NCBI GenBank assembly: GCA_030737875.1
Contig: CM060912.1
Location: 263,328,231-263,392,230, forward strand
Length of the DNA: 64,000 nt
From: Allium sativum
Taxonomy: Eukaryota; Streptophyta; Magnoliopsida; Asparagales; Amaryllidaceae
Direction of reading: 5' to 3'
The position numbers and the translations under genes were made by a program. Below the pieces are notes generated by a model that saw only the letters and a program-made list of their open reading frames with translations, was not told where the DNA came from and made no database searches. Position 1 is the stretch's first letter; the number at the start of each line of letters is the position of its first letter. Below are positions 49,084 to 59,017 of this stretch, piece by piece.

Positions 49084-50394
49084 ATGATGACAAAGTCTAA
49101 AAGGTATGCAAGCCAAGGTGCTGAAGAGACTAGCAAAGAAGCCGTACCACGTATTAGTCGCTTTAAAGGCAGTGGAAATTCCGTTGGTGGAGCGGGTGTC
49201 GCAAAGAATGAAGTAAACACCACCATTGCCAACATAAATCGGCGAGTGGAAGTTTACACTAAAGCTATGATGGAGGGACTTGACCCCTGCTTTAATTCTC
49301 GACTACACCTAACCCCTCTGGATGTCAATGTCAACATGGAAGATGACAATGAAAGTTCGAATGATGAAGATGAAGCTAACGTAGAAGGCTTGAAGTCAAA
49401 AGCTGAGAGTCATTCCGAGATGAAAACTCGAGAGATTACCAACCTTGGTACGAAGGCACCTCCTCGCCGAGAAGAGCAACATGACGTTGAGGAACATACT
49501 TCGGATGTGACAGACCAAATCCTAAAGAAGAATCAAGTGGGTAAGGTTCCGAAAGATGTTGTGTCACGAGAGGAATTCAACAGAGTTATAACCAGTTTAT
49601 ACCAAAAAATTGATGCTTCAAATGAAATGTTCCTAGACCAACTCTATGCTATTAAAGTCGTCCAAGCAGGTTTAGCAAGTTTCTTGACAAACATTGCTTC
49701 ACAAGGAAACACATATTCCCATACCTCGGATCCTCACAAAGGGAAGCACGTTTGCCATAACCAAGAGAAGGAAAAACTCGAACAACCATTCTTTCCTATG
49801 AACTTAGAGGATGGCCAGGAAGATATTCGGGGGCAAAAGCGTGCTAACAATGGAAAAAACGACAGAGAACCTAAGAGAGTTCGTCTGTTCAACCCACCAG
49901 AACTGACACCTTTGAATGACACCCCTGAGAATATCTATCTTGCAACGAAGCAGTGTGAAGAATATCCGCAACCGAAACCGCGAAAAATAAGCAGTAAAGC
50001 ACTGAAGTCCGGAAGTTTCTGCCTCTATCACAATCAGCCTGGTCATGATACCAATAAATGCAGACATCTCAGAAGTTCCGTTGAAACGTTAATTAGAAGC
50101 AATAAGCTGCAGCAATATGTTAAGATCTCGCATGGAGTAAATTCTCTTCCAGCCGCTCAAGGACGAAGTATATCTGCCAATCAACTAGGCCAGGATGAAG
50201 GAGCTCCAATAGCAAATGCTTCCTACTCAACCGATAAACGCGGTGAGGAGACGCAAAGCTACACGAGTGCTCAGGAATACAGTCCAACAAAGGCAATCAC
50301 ATGTGTAGAATTGAAAGCACCTATTCATCCAATGATCGCAAGGCACTTCCATACAAAAACTTGTGCGAGGCTAAATGATATCTACAAGCTATAG
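49084..50394 (+). CDS. Tat-B gag-like protein lacking the capsid domain
   Basis: 436 codons, uninterrupted, and the only intact retroelement ORF in the sense direction. The N-terminal 210 residues are charged linker (EDDNESSNDEDEANVEGLK) and helical segments. It then passes straight to KRANNGKNDREPK...ELTPLNDTPENIYLATK, which in Tat-outer lies after the capsid, and to the zinc finger FCLYHNQPGHDTNKC (C-x2-H-x4-H-x4-C) with RHLRSSVETLIRSNKLQQYV. The Retrotrans_gag capsid (Y-D-G-T-S-D-P ... LWFTKLPP), present in Tat-A and Tat-outer, is missing. Start at 49084 or the adjoining ATG 49087, about 165 bp after the primer-binding site. It could bind nucleic acid but probably not assemble particles alone. 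Confidence 0.75.
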   Translation: MMTKSKRYASQGAEETSKEAVPRISRFKGSGNSVGGAGVAKNEVNTTIANINRRVEVYTKAMMEGLDPCFNSRLHLTPLDVNVNMEDDNESSNDEDEANVEGLKSKAESHSEMKTREITNLGTKAPPRREEQHDVEEHTSDVTDQILKKNQVGKVPKDVVSREEFNRVITSLYQKIDASNEMFLDQLYAIKVVQAGLASFLTNIASQGNTYSHTSDPHKGKHVCHNQEKEKLEQPFFPMNLEDGQEDIRGQKRANNGKNDREPKRVRLFNPPELTPLNDTPENIYLATKQCEEYPQPKPRKISSKALKSGSFCLYHNQPGHDTNKCRHLRSSVETLIRSNKLQQYVKISHGVNSLPAAQGRSISANQLGQDEGAPIANASYSTDKRGEETQSYTSAQEYSPTKAITCVELKAPIHPMIARHFHTKTCARLNDIYKL

Positions 50395-50823
50395 ATCCTT
50401 AATGGAACTCTGAATGTCAATAATCCGGAATAAAGACTGCTTTTGACCATGCATGAAAGCTATGATCATGAGCTTGTGCATGAAATCGACTTACTTCCTT
50501 TTGCAAATATAAGTCTCCCTTGGTAAAGGAGCGATTGTAATAAAATATCATGTCTGCTATTGAAAGCGCGTCTGCTTATATAAAATCACTTACCTTCAAA
50601 CTTTAGGGTAAATCAAAACTTGATTGAAAAGTTGATCTCATGTTGCAGGTTAACCAATAAGCGCCACGACAAACTAACGCTAGAACCGTATCCTTTGTCG
50701 AAGGGGCGAGCGCCCCCACGCTGGGGAATACAACGACATACAAAAAGATATAGATCCGCGGAAACCCAGTGCAAGGGATGAAAGGGCAACACGAATTGAA
50801 GCTACCATTCCTATACAGCAAGT
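50395..50823. other. Tat-B gag-pol junction, degraded
   Basis: No ORF or protease motif. D-T-G or L-G-R motifs expected of a protease are not seen, so it is deleted or decayed. Confidence 0.5.
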
Positions 50824-51470
50824 ATGGATGTCTCTGCTTGGAGCCACTCGAATATGTGCATAATATCTCCAGAGATGGTGGGGCATAAGCTGAATACTGA
50901 CTTTAGCATACATCCTGTGAGGCTGAACCCGCTCAAACGCTTATTTGATGTAACTTCGGGGAAATTTCTTAGCTTCATAATAAACGCTTGGGGCATTGAA
51001 GCAAACTCGGCACAGACAATTGCCTTACGAGGAATACAAGCTCCACGGACTAAAAAGGAACTCCAAACTGTGAATGGCAAGGTAGCAACTTTGAAATCAT
51101 TTCATTTCAAAGGCAACGAGAGGGTATGTTCCCATCTTCGAGGCATCGGGAAAGGAAAGAAAAAAATCCCCGTGGACCTCCGAATGCCAGCAAGCATTTA
51201 AGGATCTCGACCAAACGCATGGAATCCCATCCGATGCTATCAAAACCAAAAGATGGAGGAAGCTTGCTCCTATACCGTGCTTTATCATCCCATGCTCTGA
51301 GCGCAGTACTCATCAGGAAGGAGGATAAAATCTAATGGCCGGTATATTACGCCAGCGAAAGGTTTACCGGAGCTAAGGCAAATCATCCAAAGATGTAAAG
51401 CTACTGTTATGGGACATAGTAAATCTGTTGGCCGACTTTCCTACGAAGAAATCGCTGTAAATTCACCAAA
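50824..51470 (+). pseudogene. Tat-B pol remnant with the RT core deleted
   Basis: Plus strand. DVSAWSHSNMCIISPEMVGH and KLNTDFSIHPVR match the RT N-terminus of Tat elements (D-x-F-A-W-S-x-x-D-M-x-G-I ... H-x-L-N). The very next block, SGKFLSFIINAWGIEAN with KKELQTVNGKVATL, belongs downstream of the catalytic YxDD. About 150-200 residues between them, including the active site, are missing. Frameshifted blocks follow: WTSECQQAFKDL, MLSKPKDGGSLLLYRALSSH, WPVYYASERFTGA (RT connection/RNase H start). No integrase. Confidence 0.8.
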
Positions 51471-51484
51471 GGGAAAGTCCAAAA

Positions 51485-51980
51485 GCAAACCGGGTCTCTT
51501 AACCCAAATCCTCCCCGAGGGTTCTTAGTCGAATAATAAACTAAGTTCTCTCCAGGGGTACTCGGTCAGCAAACCGGGTCTCTTAACCCAAATCCTCCCC
51601 GAGGGTTCTTAGTCGAATAATAAACTAAGTTCTCTCCAGGGGTACTCGGTCAGCAAACCGGGTCTCTTAACCCAAATCCTCCCCGAGGGTTCTTAGTCGA
51701 ATAATAAACTAAGTTCTCTCCAGGGGTACTCGGTCAGCAAACCGGGTCTCTTAACCCAAATCCTCCCCGAGGGTTCTTAGTCGAATAATAAACTAAATTC
51801 TCTCCAGGGGTACTCGGTCAGCAAACCGGGTCTCTTAACCCAAATCCTCCCCGAGGGTTCTTAGTCGAATAATAAACTAAGTTCTCTCCAGGGGTACTCG
51901 GTCAGCAAACCGGGTCTCTTAACCCAAATCCTCCCCGAGGGTTCTTAGTCGAATAATAAACTGAGTCTTCTCCAGGGGTG
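51485..51980. repeat. 84-bp tandem array in Tat-B
   Basis: GCAAACCGGGTCTCTTAACC begins units at 51485, 51569, 51653, 51737, 51821 and 51905, exactly 84 bp apart and almost identical. Units contain CCCGAGGGTTCTTAGTCGAA and CTCTCCAGGGGTACTCGGTC. Confidence 0.95.
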
Positions 51981-52340
51981 CTCGGTCAAATAACCCAAAG
52001 TCAGACAAAATCTGATCGCGTTATAACCGAGTTTCTTTACCCAAACCCTCTCCGAGGATTCTCAGTCGAATAATAAACTGAGTCTTCTCCAGGGGTGCTC
52101 GGTCAAATAACCCAAAGTCAGACAAAATCTGATCGCGTTATAACCGAGTTTCTTAACCCAAACCCTCTCCGAGGATTCTCAGTCGAATAATAAACTGAGT
52201 CTTCTCCAGGGGTGCTCAGCCAAATAACCCAAAGTCGGACAAAATATGATTGCGTTATAACCGAGTTTCTTAACCCAAACCCTCTCCGAGGATTCTCAGT
52301 CGAATAATAAACTGAGTCTTCTCCAGGGGTGCTCATTCAA
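51981..52340. repeat. 117-bp tandem array in Tat-B
   Basis: CTC(G/A)GTCAAATAACCC-type starts at 51981, 52098, 52215 and 52332, exactly 117 bp apart: three units. Shares GAATAATAAACT(A/G)AGT and TCTCCAGGGGT with the 84-bp unit and carries about 33 bp extra (AAAGTCAGACAAAATCTGAT...). It is therefore a longer relative that directly abuts the shorter array. Confidence 0.95.
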
Positions 52341-52893
52341 TAAATCAAAGTCAGATAAAACTTGATTACGATATTACTGAGTCTTTGATAAGGAAAACCT
52401 TCAAAAGGCATTCAAACATTTCTCGAATATCTAACGCATTAGGACGCAAAGGATGGAGAATTCCAAACAAAGCATGCAAAGCTCGTATAAAGAATTAAAA
52501 ACATCCAAATATCCACCTTCGATATGTAAAGGTTGAAACAATCCATTGGTACGGGGGCATATCACATATCACGACACAAAACAAAAAGCAGCTCCTTGAT
52601 TTCTCACATACCAAAGGATCATCTCAACCGTTTATAAGTGGGAAATTCATAAATGACCAAAATGTGCAAAGTGTGGTGTGTGAGCATGATGTATAACCCA
52701 GAATATGCAGAAGAAAGTAAGGACAAGGTTTAGAATGCAGAAACACAAAACATTATCACACCACATTCAAACACAGAATCAAGTCACAGCATTATTAAGT
52801 GCAAATTATTTAAGTCATAAGCAAGGGCCGGCACCCGCATATACATCCAGTCTGAATGAAAGATTGATAAATGCAAAGCAAGAATCCAAGCCA
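52341..52893. other. Tat-B spacer between arrays and antisense gene
   Basis: About 550 bp with no domain-bearing ORF. It should hold the 3' UTR of the antisense transcript (minus strand); no polyadenylation signal was assigned with confidence. Confidence 0.45.
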
Positions 52894-55800
52894 CTATTTC
52901 TTTGGGTCTCCAGATCTCAATGAAGGACCCTTAAGAGTTGGCGAATCGACGGTCTTCTTCTTCTTGACAGCATGCTTATGATGTTTCCGCTTAGAAGGAG
53001 AAGCATCCTCTTTACCTGAATCAACAATGATGTCGTCGATAGTTGCCTCAGAATCATGCTCTTCTTCCTCACGGAGCTTACTAATATTTCGGTCAAGGGT
53101 TTCGATAGCATCAATTCTCTCCTCCTGCGAACCTGGTTGGGAGAATGTTAGTCCTTTGGAAACACCAGCAAGTGAGCCTGTATTGAATAAAGGCAAGTCA
53201 GTTTCAACGGCATCCATCACCATAGCAGTATACCCGCCAACAGGAGGTGATGGTGAAAGCGGATTCGTTGCATAACTATAGCAACTCATGAGCTTAGAAT
53301 ACTCCAAAGAAGCAAAAAAGTAATCTAAATCTAGTATCACTTCATCCATATCATCTCTACCTGGAGCAGAAGGATGTGTGCTGATTTCATAATCACAGAG
53401 GTTTATTGTTTCCTCCAAATCACTGTCTCCTCCAGCTGTAGAGGGAGGAATTGCAACATCTGCATGGAATACAGGGCTTGAGATTATGGCACCATCAGTT
53501 AATTTGGTGAAAGTATCCTCAATAAACATACCTGAAGACTTAACCCCGGATGATTCCCCCCGATGGATCCCAAGAGAATTTCTGCCTTCAGCTAAGGCCT
53601 CTCGATCATCTTCATCCAGCAACTCAAGTTGGAGCTGGTAGTCATCAGAATCTTTGTAACGCTTCAAAACCTCCTCCCAAACACGAGCAAGCGTATCTCC
53701 ATAGCCTTCTCCTAGGAAGCGGAGGCTTCCCCCATACATAACACTGCAGACATAGAATTCTAGGAAGGTTGCTTCGTCTTCTTCCTTAATTCTGCGGGCT
53801 TGGTTCAGAGCTTCTTGCTTCTCTTTTTCTAAGGTGGAGGACTTGGCGGTTTCGACTTCAAGCTTATTGCGAAGAGAGGCGATTTCAGATTCACCAACAG
53901 ACACAGTCCTTCTGCTCAAAGCCAGCTGAGCTTCAGCTTCTTCTTGTGCTTTTACAGCATCGTCAGCCCACTTATGAAGCTCGACCTCTGTATTCTTGGT
54001 AGCTTCGAGCTCCTTGCGAAGCTTTTCAATCTCGGATTCTAGCTCGTTAGCCCTGGAGCCCCGTTCTAAAACAGAAATCTTTGTATCCTGAGCTTTCACA
54101 ACTTGGATAAGTTGAGCCTTTTCGTCCTCCAGGGTTTTAATGCTTTCAATCCGTTTGGTGTTAAGATTCTGAAAATCATAACAAAATTGTTCCCATGCTT
54201 TGAGGCGCTGATCAACGGTTTTGCCAATATCATCCAGGATTCCCCGAGCTTTCGCCACCATCTCTGTCATGTCCCGTCTATCTGTGGGATGGACATCCAC
54301 ATCAAAGTTCAAACCCCTCAAATCCCAATCTCCAAATCTATGACTAAGAGGGGGGCTGGGGCATCCAAGTTCCCTTTCCACATCAAGTATTTCACACGGC
54401 CTCGACATGATAGCTTGAAGCTCGGCCTGGGTTGGATAAGGAGGAACGTATCCTGGGGCACGCTTCTGGGGGATCTCCGTAAGAGGGTCATCTCCACTCC
54501 TTCGTCTTCTCCTTTGAGGCTCCTCCCTTTTCTGTCTTGCCTCCTCCTCCGCCGATTGTTCATAATCATCAAGCCAAGGTCTTTGGTCTGGAAGCTATTC
54601 ATAAGAAGGATGAGAAGAAGTGGGATGTTGGCCGTGTGATTTTTGGGGTTGAGGAGGAGCTTGCTTAATCTTTTTCTTTGGCCGAGCAAGTGTATCAGAA
54701 CTTTGCCTCCTTTTCCGGAAATCGTCAATGAATGATGACTTCATTCCTAAAAAGAAAAATAATAATGAATTCATTTAGCACTTGAGAACATGGAAGTAAA
54801 GCAAGATATAGAGTAAGAAGTTAAAAGTGCAATTCTGAAAGCAAGCTTAGTCCTAAAAGCAAAAACAAAAACATGCCTAATAAGCCTGTGTTAGACTCCG
54901 ATCCTAAGTTTATTCTCGTATCTGGAACTGGTCCAGGAATCTCCGGAATGTTGGGATCAGATTGAACATTAGGAACTGTGAAACCTGAAACAGGGGTATC
55001 ATCTTTGCTAAGGTATCGCGCAGACTCTAGATCAGGAAGTTCGCCAAAAGTACCCACGGAGTCTCTATCTTGAGTACTTGCCATAGTCGGATCCTCAAGA
55101 ACATCTCCAATGTTCTGTTCAACATTTAAGGTAGTTTCTCCTACCGCGAGTTGCTTACCCTCACGTTGAACAAGTTCTTCTTCAGTGTTTAAGGGAGGCT
55201 GATCCCCCGTAGTTTTCTCCGGGATTTCCGGGATGACAGCTTGTTTTTCAGAAACAGCCTATGTGGCTCTCTCCGGAATCGTCAAGACATCGATCTGTTT
55301 CTTAGAAGAATCTTTATGTTCCTTGAGGGCGCTCGAAGGCTTTTTACTACCACTACCACTGCCGGCTTGTGCACATTTTGTCAAGTATTTCTTAGTCGTT
55401 CTTTTCGCCGTCAGGGTACGGGATGGGGGAAGCAGCTTGTATTGTCGAAGGAACTCTTCGCAAATTAAAAACTGTCTACTTCTTTCAGTTTCGCTCACGG
55501 ATAACAATGATTCCAGCAGAGGTTCATTAATGTCTGTGTCCTGATCAGAGGGAGTCTCTGTGAGAAAAGGTAAAATCAGTATATGATCATCGGAGGTAAA
55601 ACAGAATTGCTACGAACATTTACCTCCTTTGGCCCATCGACCGAAAAAGTTGTCGGGACACCGCACATAGAAAAATTGGTCGGGAAATCCTTTGATACTC
55701 TCAAATAAGCCGGTTATAACCTTGGATTTCCTGCTTTCCATGAAGATAAAGGAGGGACGCTCCTTCTTTCGTCTCTTAAAAGAGTATAACGAGCATATAT

Positions 55801-56282
55801 CCTTGAAGGTGGGCTCGCGCTTTAAAACTCTCATAAACAGCACATATAAGCATGTAACAATAAAGTAGCCATTGGGAGCCAGTTGATAAGGAGCAATAGC
55901 CAAATTTTTCAGAATCATTTCTAAGTAAGGATTGAAGGGAGGGATCGCTCCACTCTGTAACATCCCCTTACAAACTGTTACGTATCCAACCGGGGGGGGG
56001 GGGGGGGGGGCGATCAGATAAATCGTCTCTTTCTGGGAATTTGACTTCATCTTTGGAAAGGCTAAATTGTTTGAATATTCTATGATATACATCAACGTCA
56101 AGTTTTGACGCACAACTATCAACAGGTGTGTAAGAAAGACATCGAATGATTGGGGAGTTCTGATCAACATTCATCTCAGTGGTAGCAGCGGAAGAAGTTT
56201 CAATATTTTGATCAGAGGTCCCAGCTTCTCTAGTTGGAGAAGTTCCTTCAACAAAATGGCGAGATTTTCGTTTGGTCGTCAT
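52894..56282 (-). pseudogene. Tat-B antisense gene: PF04195-like domain plus coiled coil, near-complete
   Basis: Minus strand. ATG at 56282 (MTTKRKSRHFVEGTSPTREA), two bases after a splice acceptor. Exon 1 (56282-55624) encodes the domain of Pfam PF04195 ('putative gypsy type transposon'): PPPPP.GYVTVCKGMLQSG, FNPYLEMILKNLAIAPYQLA, then basic KRRKKERP. A G19 homopolymer (55992-56010) shifts the frame within the poly-Pro stretch. Exon 2 starts at 55557 (acceptor TTTTCTCACAG) and has one TAG at 55261-55259; its end is unresolved. The last exon (54746-52894; acceptor CTTTTTAG) has one TAG at 54597-54595, then 504 open codons: long coiled coil (54130-53780), acidic region, and a basic C-terminus (SKRKHHKHAVKKKK). 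It probably acts in the nucleus; function unknown. Not a real transposase. Confidence 0.7.
55992..56010. repeat. G19 homopolymer in the antisense gene
   Basis: Nineteen consecutive G on the plus strand (C on the coding strand), encoding poly-Pro. The frame upstream and downstream differ by one base, so tract length decides whether the gene reads through. Confidence 0.9.
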
Positions 56283-56284
56283 TT

Positions 56285-57331
56285 CTACACAAACAAGTAT
56301 GTTGGAAAACAAACTACAACAATATTCATAAAACTCAAAACTAGGTCGGTCCTGGATGGTTGAAAATCCAGTCGCTCAAAACTGGAAAAGCACCTGGTCG
56401 CTCTAAAACAGCCAAGCCCCGGTCGCTCAAAACTGGCAAAGCGTCTGATCGCTCTAAGCCAGTCAAGCCCGGTCGCTCAAAGCTAATAGAGCACCTGGTC
56501 GCTCCAAGCCATTCAAGCCCCGATCGCTCGAGACTGATAGAGCACCTCGTTGCTCTGAACCAGTCAAGCCCTGGTTGCACAAAATTGACAAAGCACTTGG
56601 TCGCTCTAAAATGGTAAGGACCCGATCGTGCCAGAAAAGGTAAAATTCTGATCGCTCTGAACTAGGAAAACTCGATCACATTGAAGATGTCAAATCCTGC
56701 TCGTTCTCAACACAGAAAATACTGGACGCTTAAAAATCAGTCAAAATTTAGCTTCTATGGGATCAGTAAAAACATCCTAAGCCTGGTCGCCCTACGATTG
56801 GTCTAAAAACCATCATACCCTGGTCGGTCGGGATTCAAGTCCATTTGGGTCGTTCATATCGGGTAAAACTAAAGCTAGCCTGTTCTGGTCGGTCAAAATG
56901 GGATCAGCCCATCCAAAACCAGCCACACAACTGCTCTAAAATCGACCAAGCTAGTCGCACAACAGGAAGAGACCATGAACGTTTAAAACAAATGCATAAT
57001 CAAAAACATCATGAAGTGGCGGATTGAATAGAAAGTCATACACGCATCTGTCATTCAGGCATTTACACGAATACATAGTGATCGTCATTGCAACAAAGAA
57101 AAAACTACAAGGATTCCCGTTTCAAAATCACCATTCACAAGTCTAAATTGAATGCTACATTACTGTCGGGCATCCCAATGTACAAAGAGATTCAAATTTA
57201 ATGATTCTATTACAAATTACAATTATACATCTAATCCCGATCCAGTTACATCCTAAACCCGAAGACTCTAGTTGAATTCAAAAAACCAACGACGATCATT
57301 CTCGAATTAACAACGGGATAAAGACATATAC
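56285..57331 (-). other. Putative 5'-UTR intron of the Tat-B antisense gene
   Basis: Minus strand donor ATTGCAG|GTATATG at 57331 and acceptor TTGTTTGTGTAG at 56285, with the ATG two bases downstream. About 1.05 kb. It contains a 58-bp tandem repeat at 56385-56620 and further GGTCG(G/C)TC words up to 56900. The rest (56990-57331) is AT-rich and empty. Confidence 0.5.
56385..56620. repeat. 58-bp tandem repeat with GGTCGCTC words
   Basis: About four diverged units: AGCACCTGGTCGCTCTAAAA, then CAGCCAAGCCCCGGTCGCTC, again at about 56448, 56505 and 56563. Each unit has two GGTCGCTC-like words about 30 bp apart. The same words fill U3 of the Tat-B LTR. Confidence 0.75.
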
Positions 57332-57548
57332 CTGCAATTAGATCAATTAATTGAAGGAATTGGGATCAAACTTCGAATAAGTGGCAGAGAATCGAGACAA
57401 GCGATTGTAGTCGAGATTGAATTGAATTCCTGAATTGAATCGGCAGAGCGAGACTGGGAGTGAAGAATTTCCTTCAGAGGTGTGCCGCCATTGAAATGCA
57501 AAAAATTCCTGGAGTAGAAAAAGTAAGGAACACGAAGGGTCCGAAGGG

Positions 57549-57558
57549 TTATATATAG
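57549..57558 (-). promoter_or_regulatory. TATA box of the Tat-B antisense gene
   Basis: Minus strand CTATATATAACCC, 160 bp inside the 3' LTR boundary and about 220 bp upstream of the putative intron donor. Placement and orientation fit a promoter for the antisense transcript. Confidence 0.5.
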
Positions 57559-57703
57559 GACGACCAAGTCATTTCGCAAAAACCGACCCCTCAAGCAAAA
57601 AACAAAACCGACCCCTGGGAATCGCATCCAAGACCGACCCTTAGTTTAATCAAACCGATCCTCAAATATTTCGAAGTCCATATTTTTCTCAAAAATTATG
57701 GAA

Positions 57704-57718
57704 CTCCGAGGGGCAAAA
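57704..57718 (+). other. Polypurine tract of Tat-B
   Basis: CTCCGAGGGGCAAAA directly before the 3' LTR; core identical to those of Tat-A and Tat-outer. Confidence 0.85.
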
Positions 57719-59017
57719 TGTTATCCACTAAAAACGATCAATGGATTATGGACAGTTTAATACGGGTCGGTCTCGTAGCACATGAGAAGTGGTCGGTTCT
57801 GCAATGATAAAGAAGTGGTCGGTTCAGTGACCCTCAAAAAGCGATCGGTTCTGCAATGCCTCGAGAATGGATCGGTCCTGAAGATCTCAAAAAGTGTCGC
57901 TAGTCGCTCCAAAAAAGCCAAATGAAGTTGGTCGGTCTGAAGCTGGTCGCTCCGAAAGCCAAAGAAGGCTGATCACTCCAGATATACGAAACATCTTGTC
58001 GCTCGCTAGCCTCTCGTTCGCTCCAACCGGCCTCAAAGCTTTTGGTCGGTCCGCTCTCCAGCAGAATTCCCTGGTCAGCCCGCCTGTCCCGAATAAAGCA
58101 TCATCTCGTTCTCTTCTCATTTGGTCGGTCCGCATTTTCAAAAGGCAGCAACGTCCTATTCCTTCAGCTTCCTGGTCGGCCCGCTCTGCTTCCAAGCTTC
58201 ATGGTCGCTCGCTTGCCTCCTAGTCGTCCTGTCTTCTGGAGGAAGCTCCTGGTCGGCCAAAGCGCTAGAAACGACCTGTGATGGCGTGACAGCTGGAAAC
58301 AACTGGTGACAACTAGCAGTGGCATTTCCGTAAATACCGAAAATACCGACCAGACCCCTAAATACAAGATTTCAGCCATTTCTCCGCCTATAAATAGGAC
58401 CCTACCTCCATCATTTTGAGGGGACTTTTTCGGGAACTACAAGGAGGTGCTGCCTAATTGCTTTCGGGATTTCTCCAAGCATTCTTACATCTCTTCTCTG
58501 TCATCAATCATAATTCTATGGAACATTGGAGCATGTGGAGCATAGCTTTCATGATGGAACAAGCATAAGCATTTCACGCACTTCTTCATTTCTTCTTGAT
58601 CATTCACCCAAAGATCTAAGGAGCTTTCATCCATGGTTTCCATGGAGGGATTGGCATAAAATACTTCGAGCTTTCATCCATTCTTTCAATCGGTTGTAAG
58701 GACAAATGCATGTCAAAGGAGCTTTTATGAATGTATAAAGGAGCAAATGTTGTAAATCTCATGGTGATTAATGGAATGCTATCTTCAAAGTGGACGTAGA
58801 CTCGAATAAGAGTCGAACCACTATAAAATTCTTGTCTTCTTTCCTTATTTTGGTATTTTGATGCTTTTGAATGTTAGATATGGCCTCACATAACTGTAAA
58901 GGTTTTCTAACGCCCCGCCTCTGAAAAGGTGACGTGCTTTCTAAGCATCTCGCCTCTGATTAGGTAACGTGTTTAGAAATACCACTTTGGTTGTTATACC
59001 AATTTCCGGTATCAACA
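57719..59017 (+). repeat. 3' LTR of Tat-B
   Basis: 1299 bp, about 98.6% identical to 47601-48899 by eye; no length change. TATA box at 58387-58396. Followed by the duplication CCAGC (59018-59022). Confidence 0.95.

Larger units (their letters stand above)
47601..59017 (+). mobile_element. Tat-B: young pol-deleted Tat-like element with an antisense gene
   Basis: Plus strand, 11,417 bp. Both LTRs are 1299 bp (47601-48899, 57719-59017) and differ at about 18 positions (1.4%), the lowest divergence in the window. Exact target duplication CCAGC (47596-47600 and 59018-59022). Order: LTR, primer-binding site, gag-like ORF, pol remnant with a large internal deletion, 84-bp and 117-bp arrays, antisense gene, polypurine tract, LTR. 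It is inserted in the gag of Tat-outer, in opposite orientation. Confidence 0.95.

Noticed and set aside
51485..52340. Regular repeats resembling a CRISPR array
   Set aside because: Units are contiguous 84/117-bp monomers with no unique spacers, in a plant retrotransposon.
52894..56282. PF04195-like protein taken as a functional transposase
   Set aside because: The family name is historical; no DDE catalytic motif is visible, and the gene lies antisense within an LTR retrotransposon.
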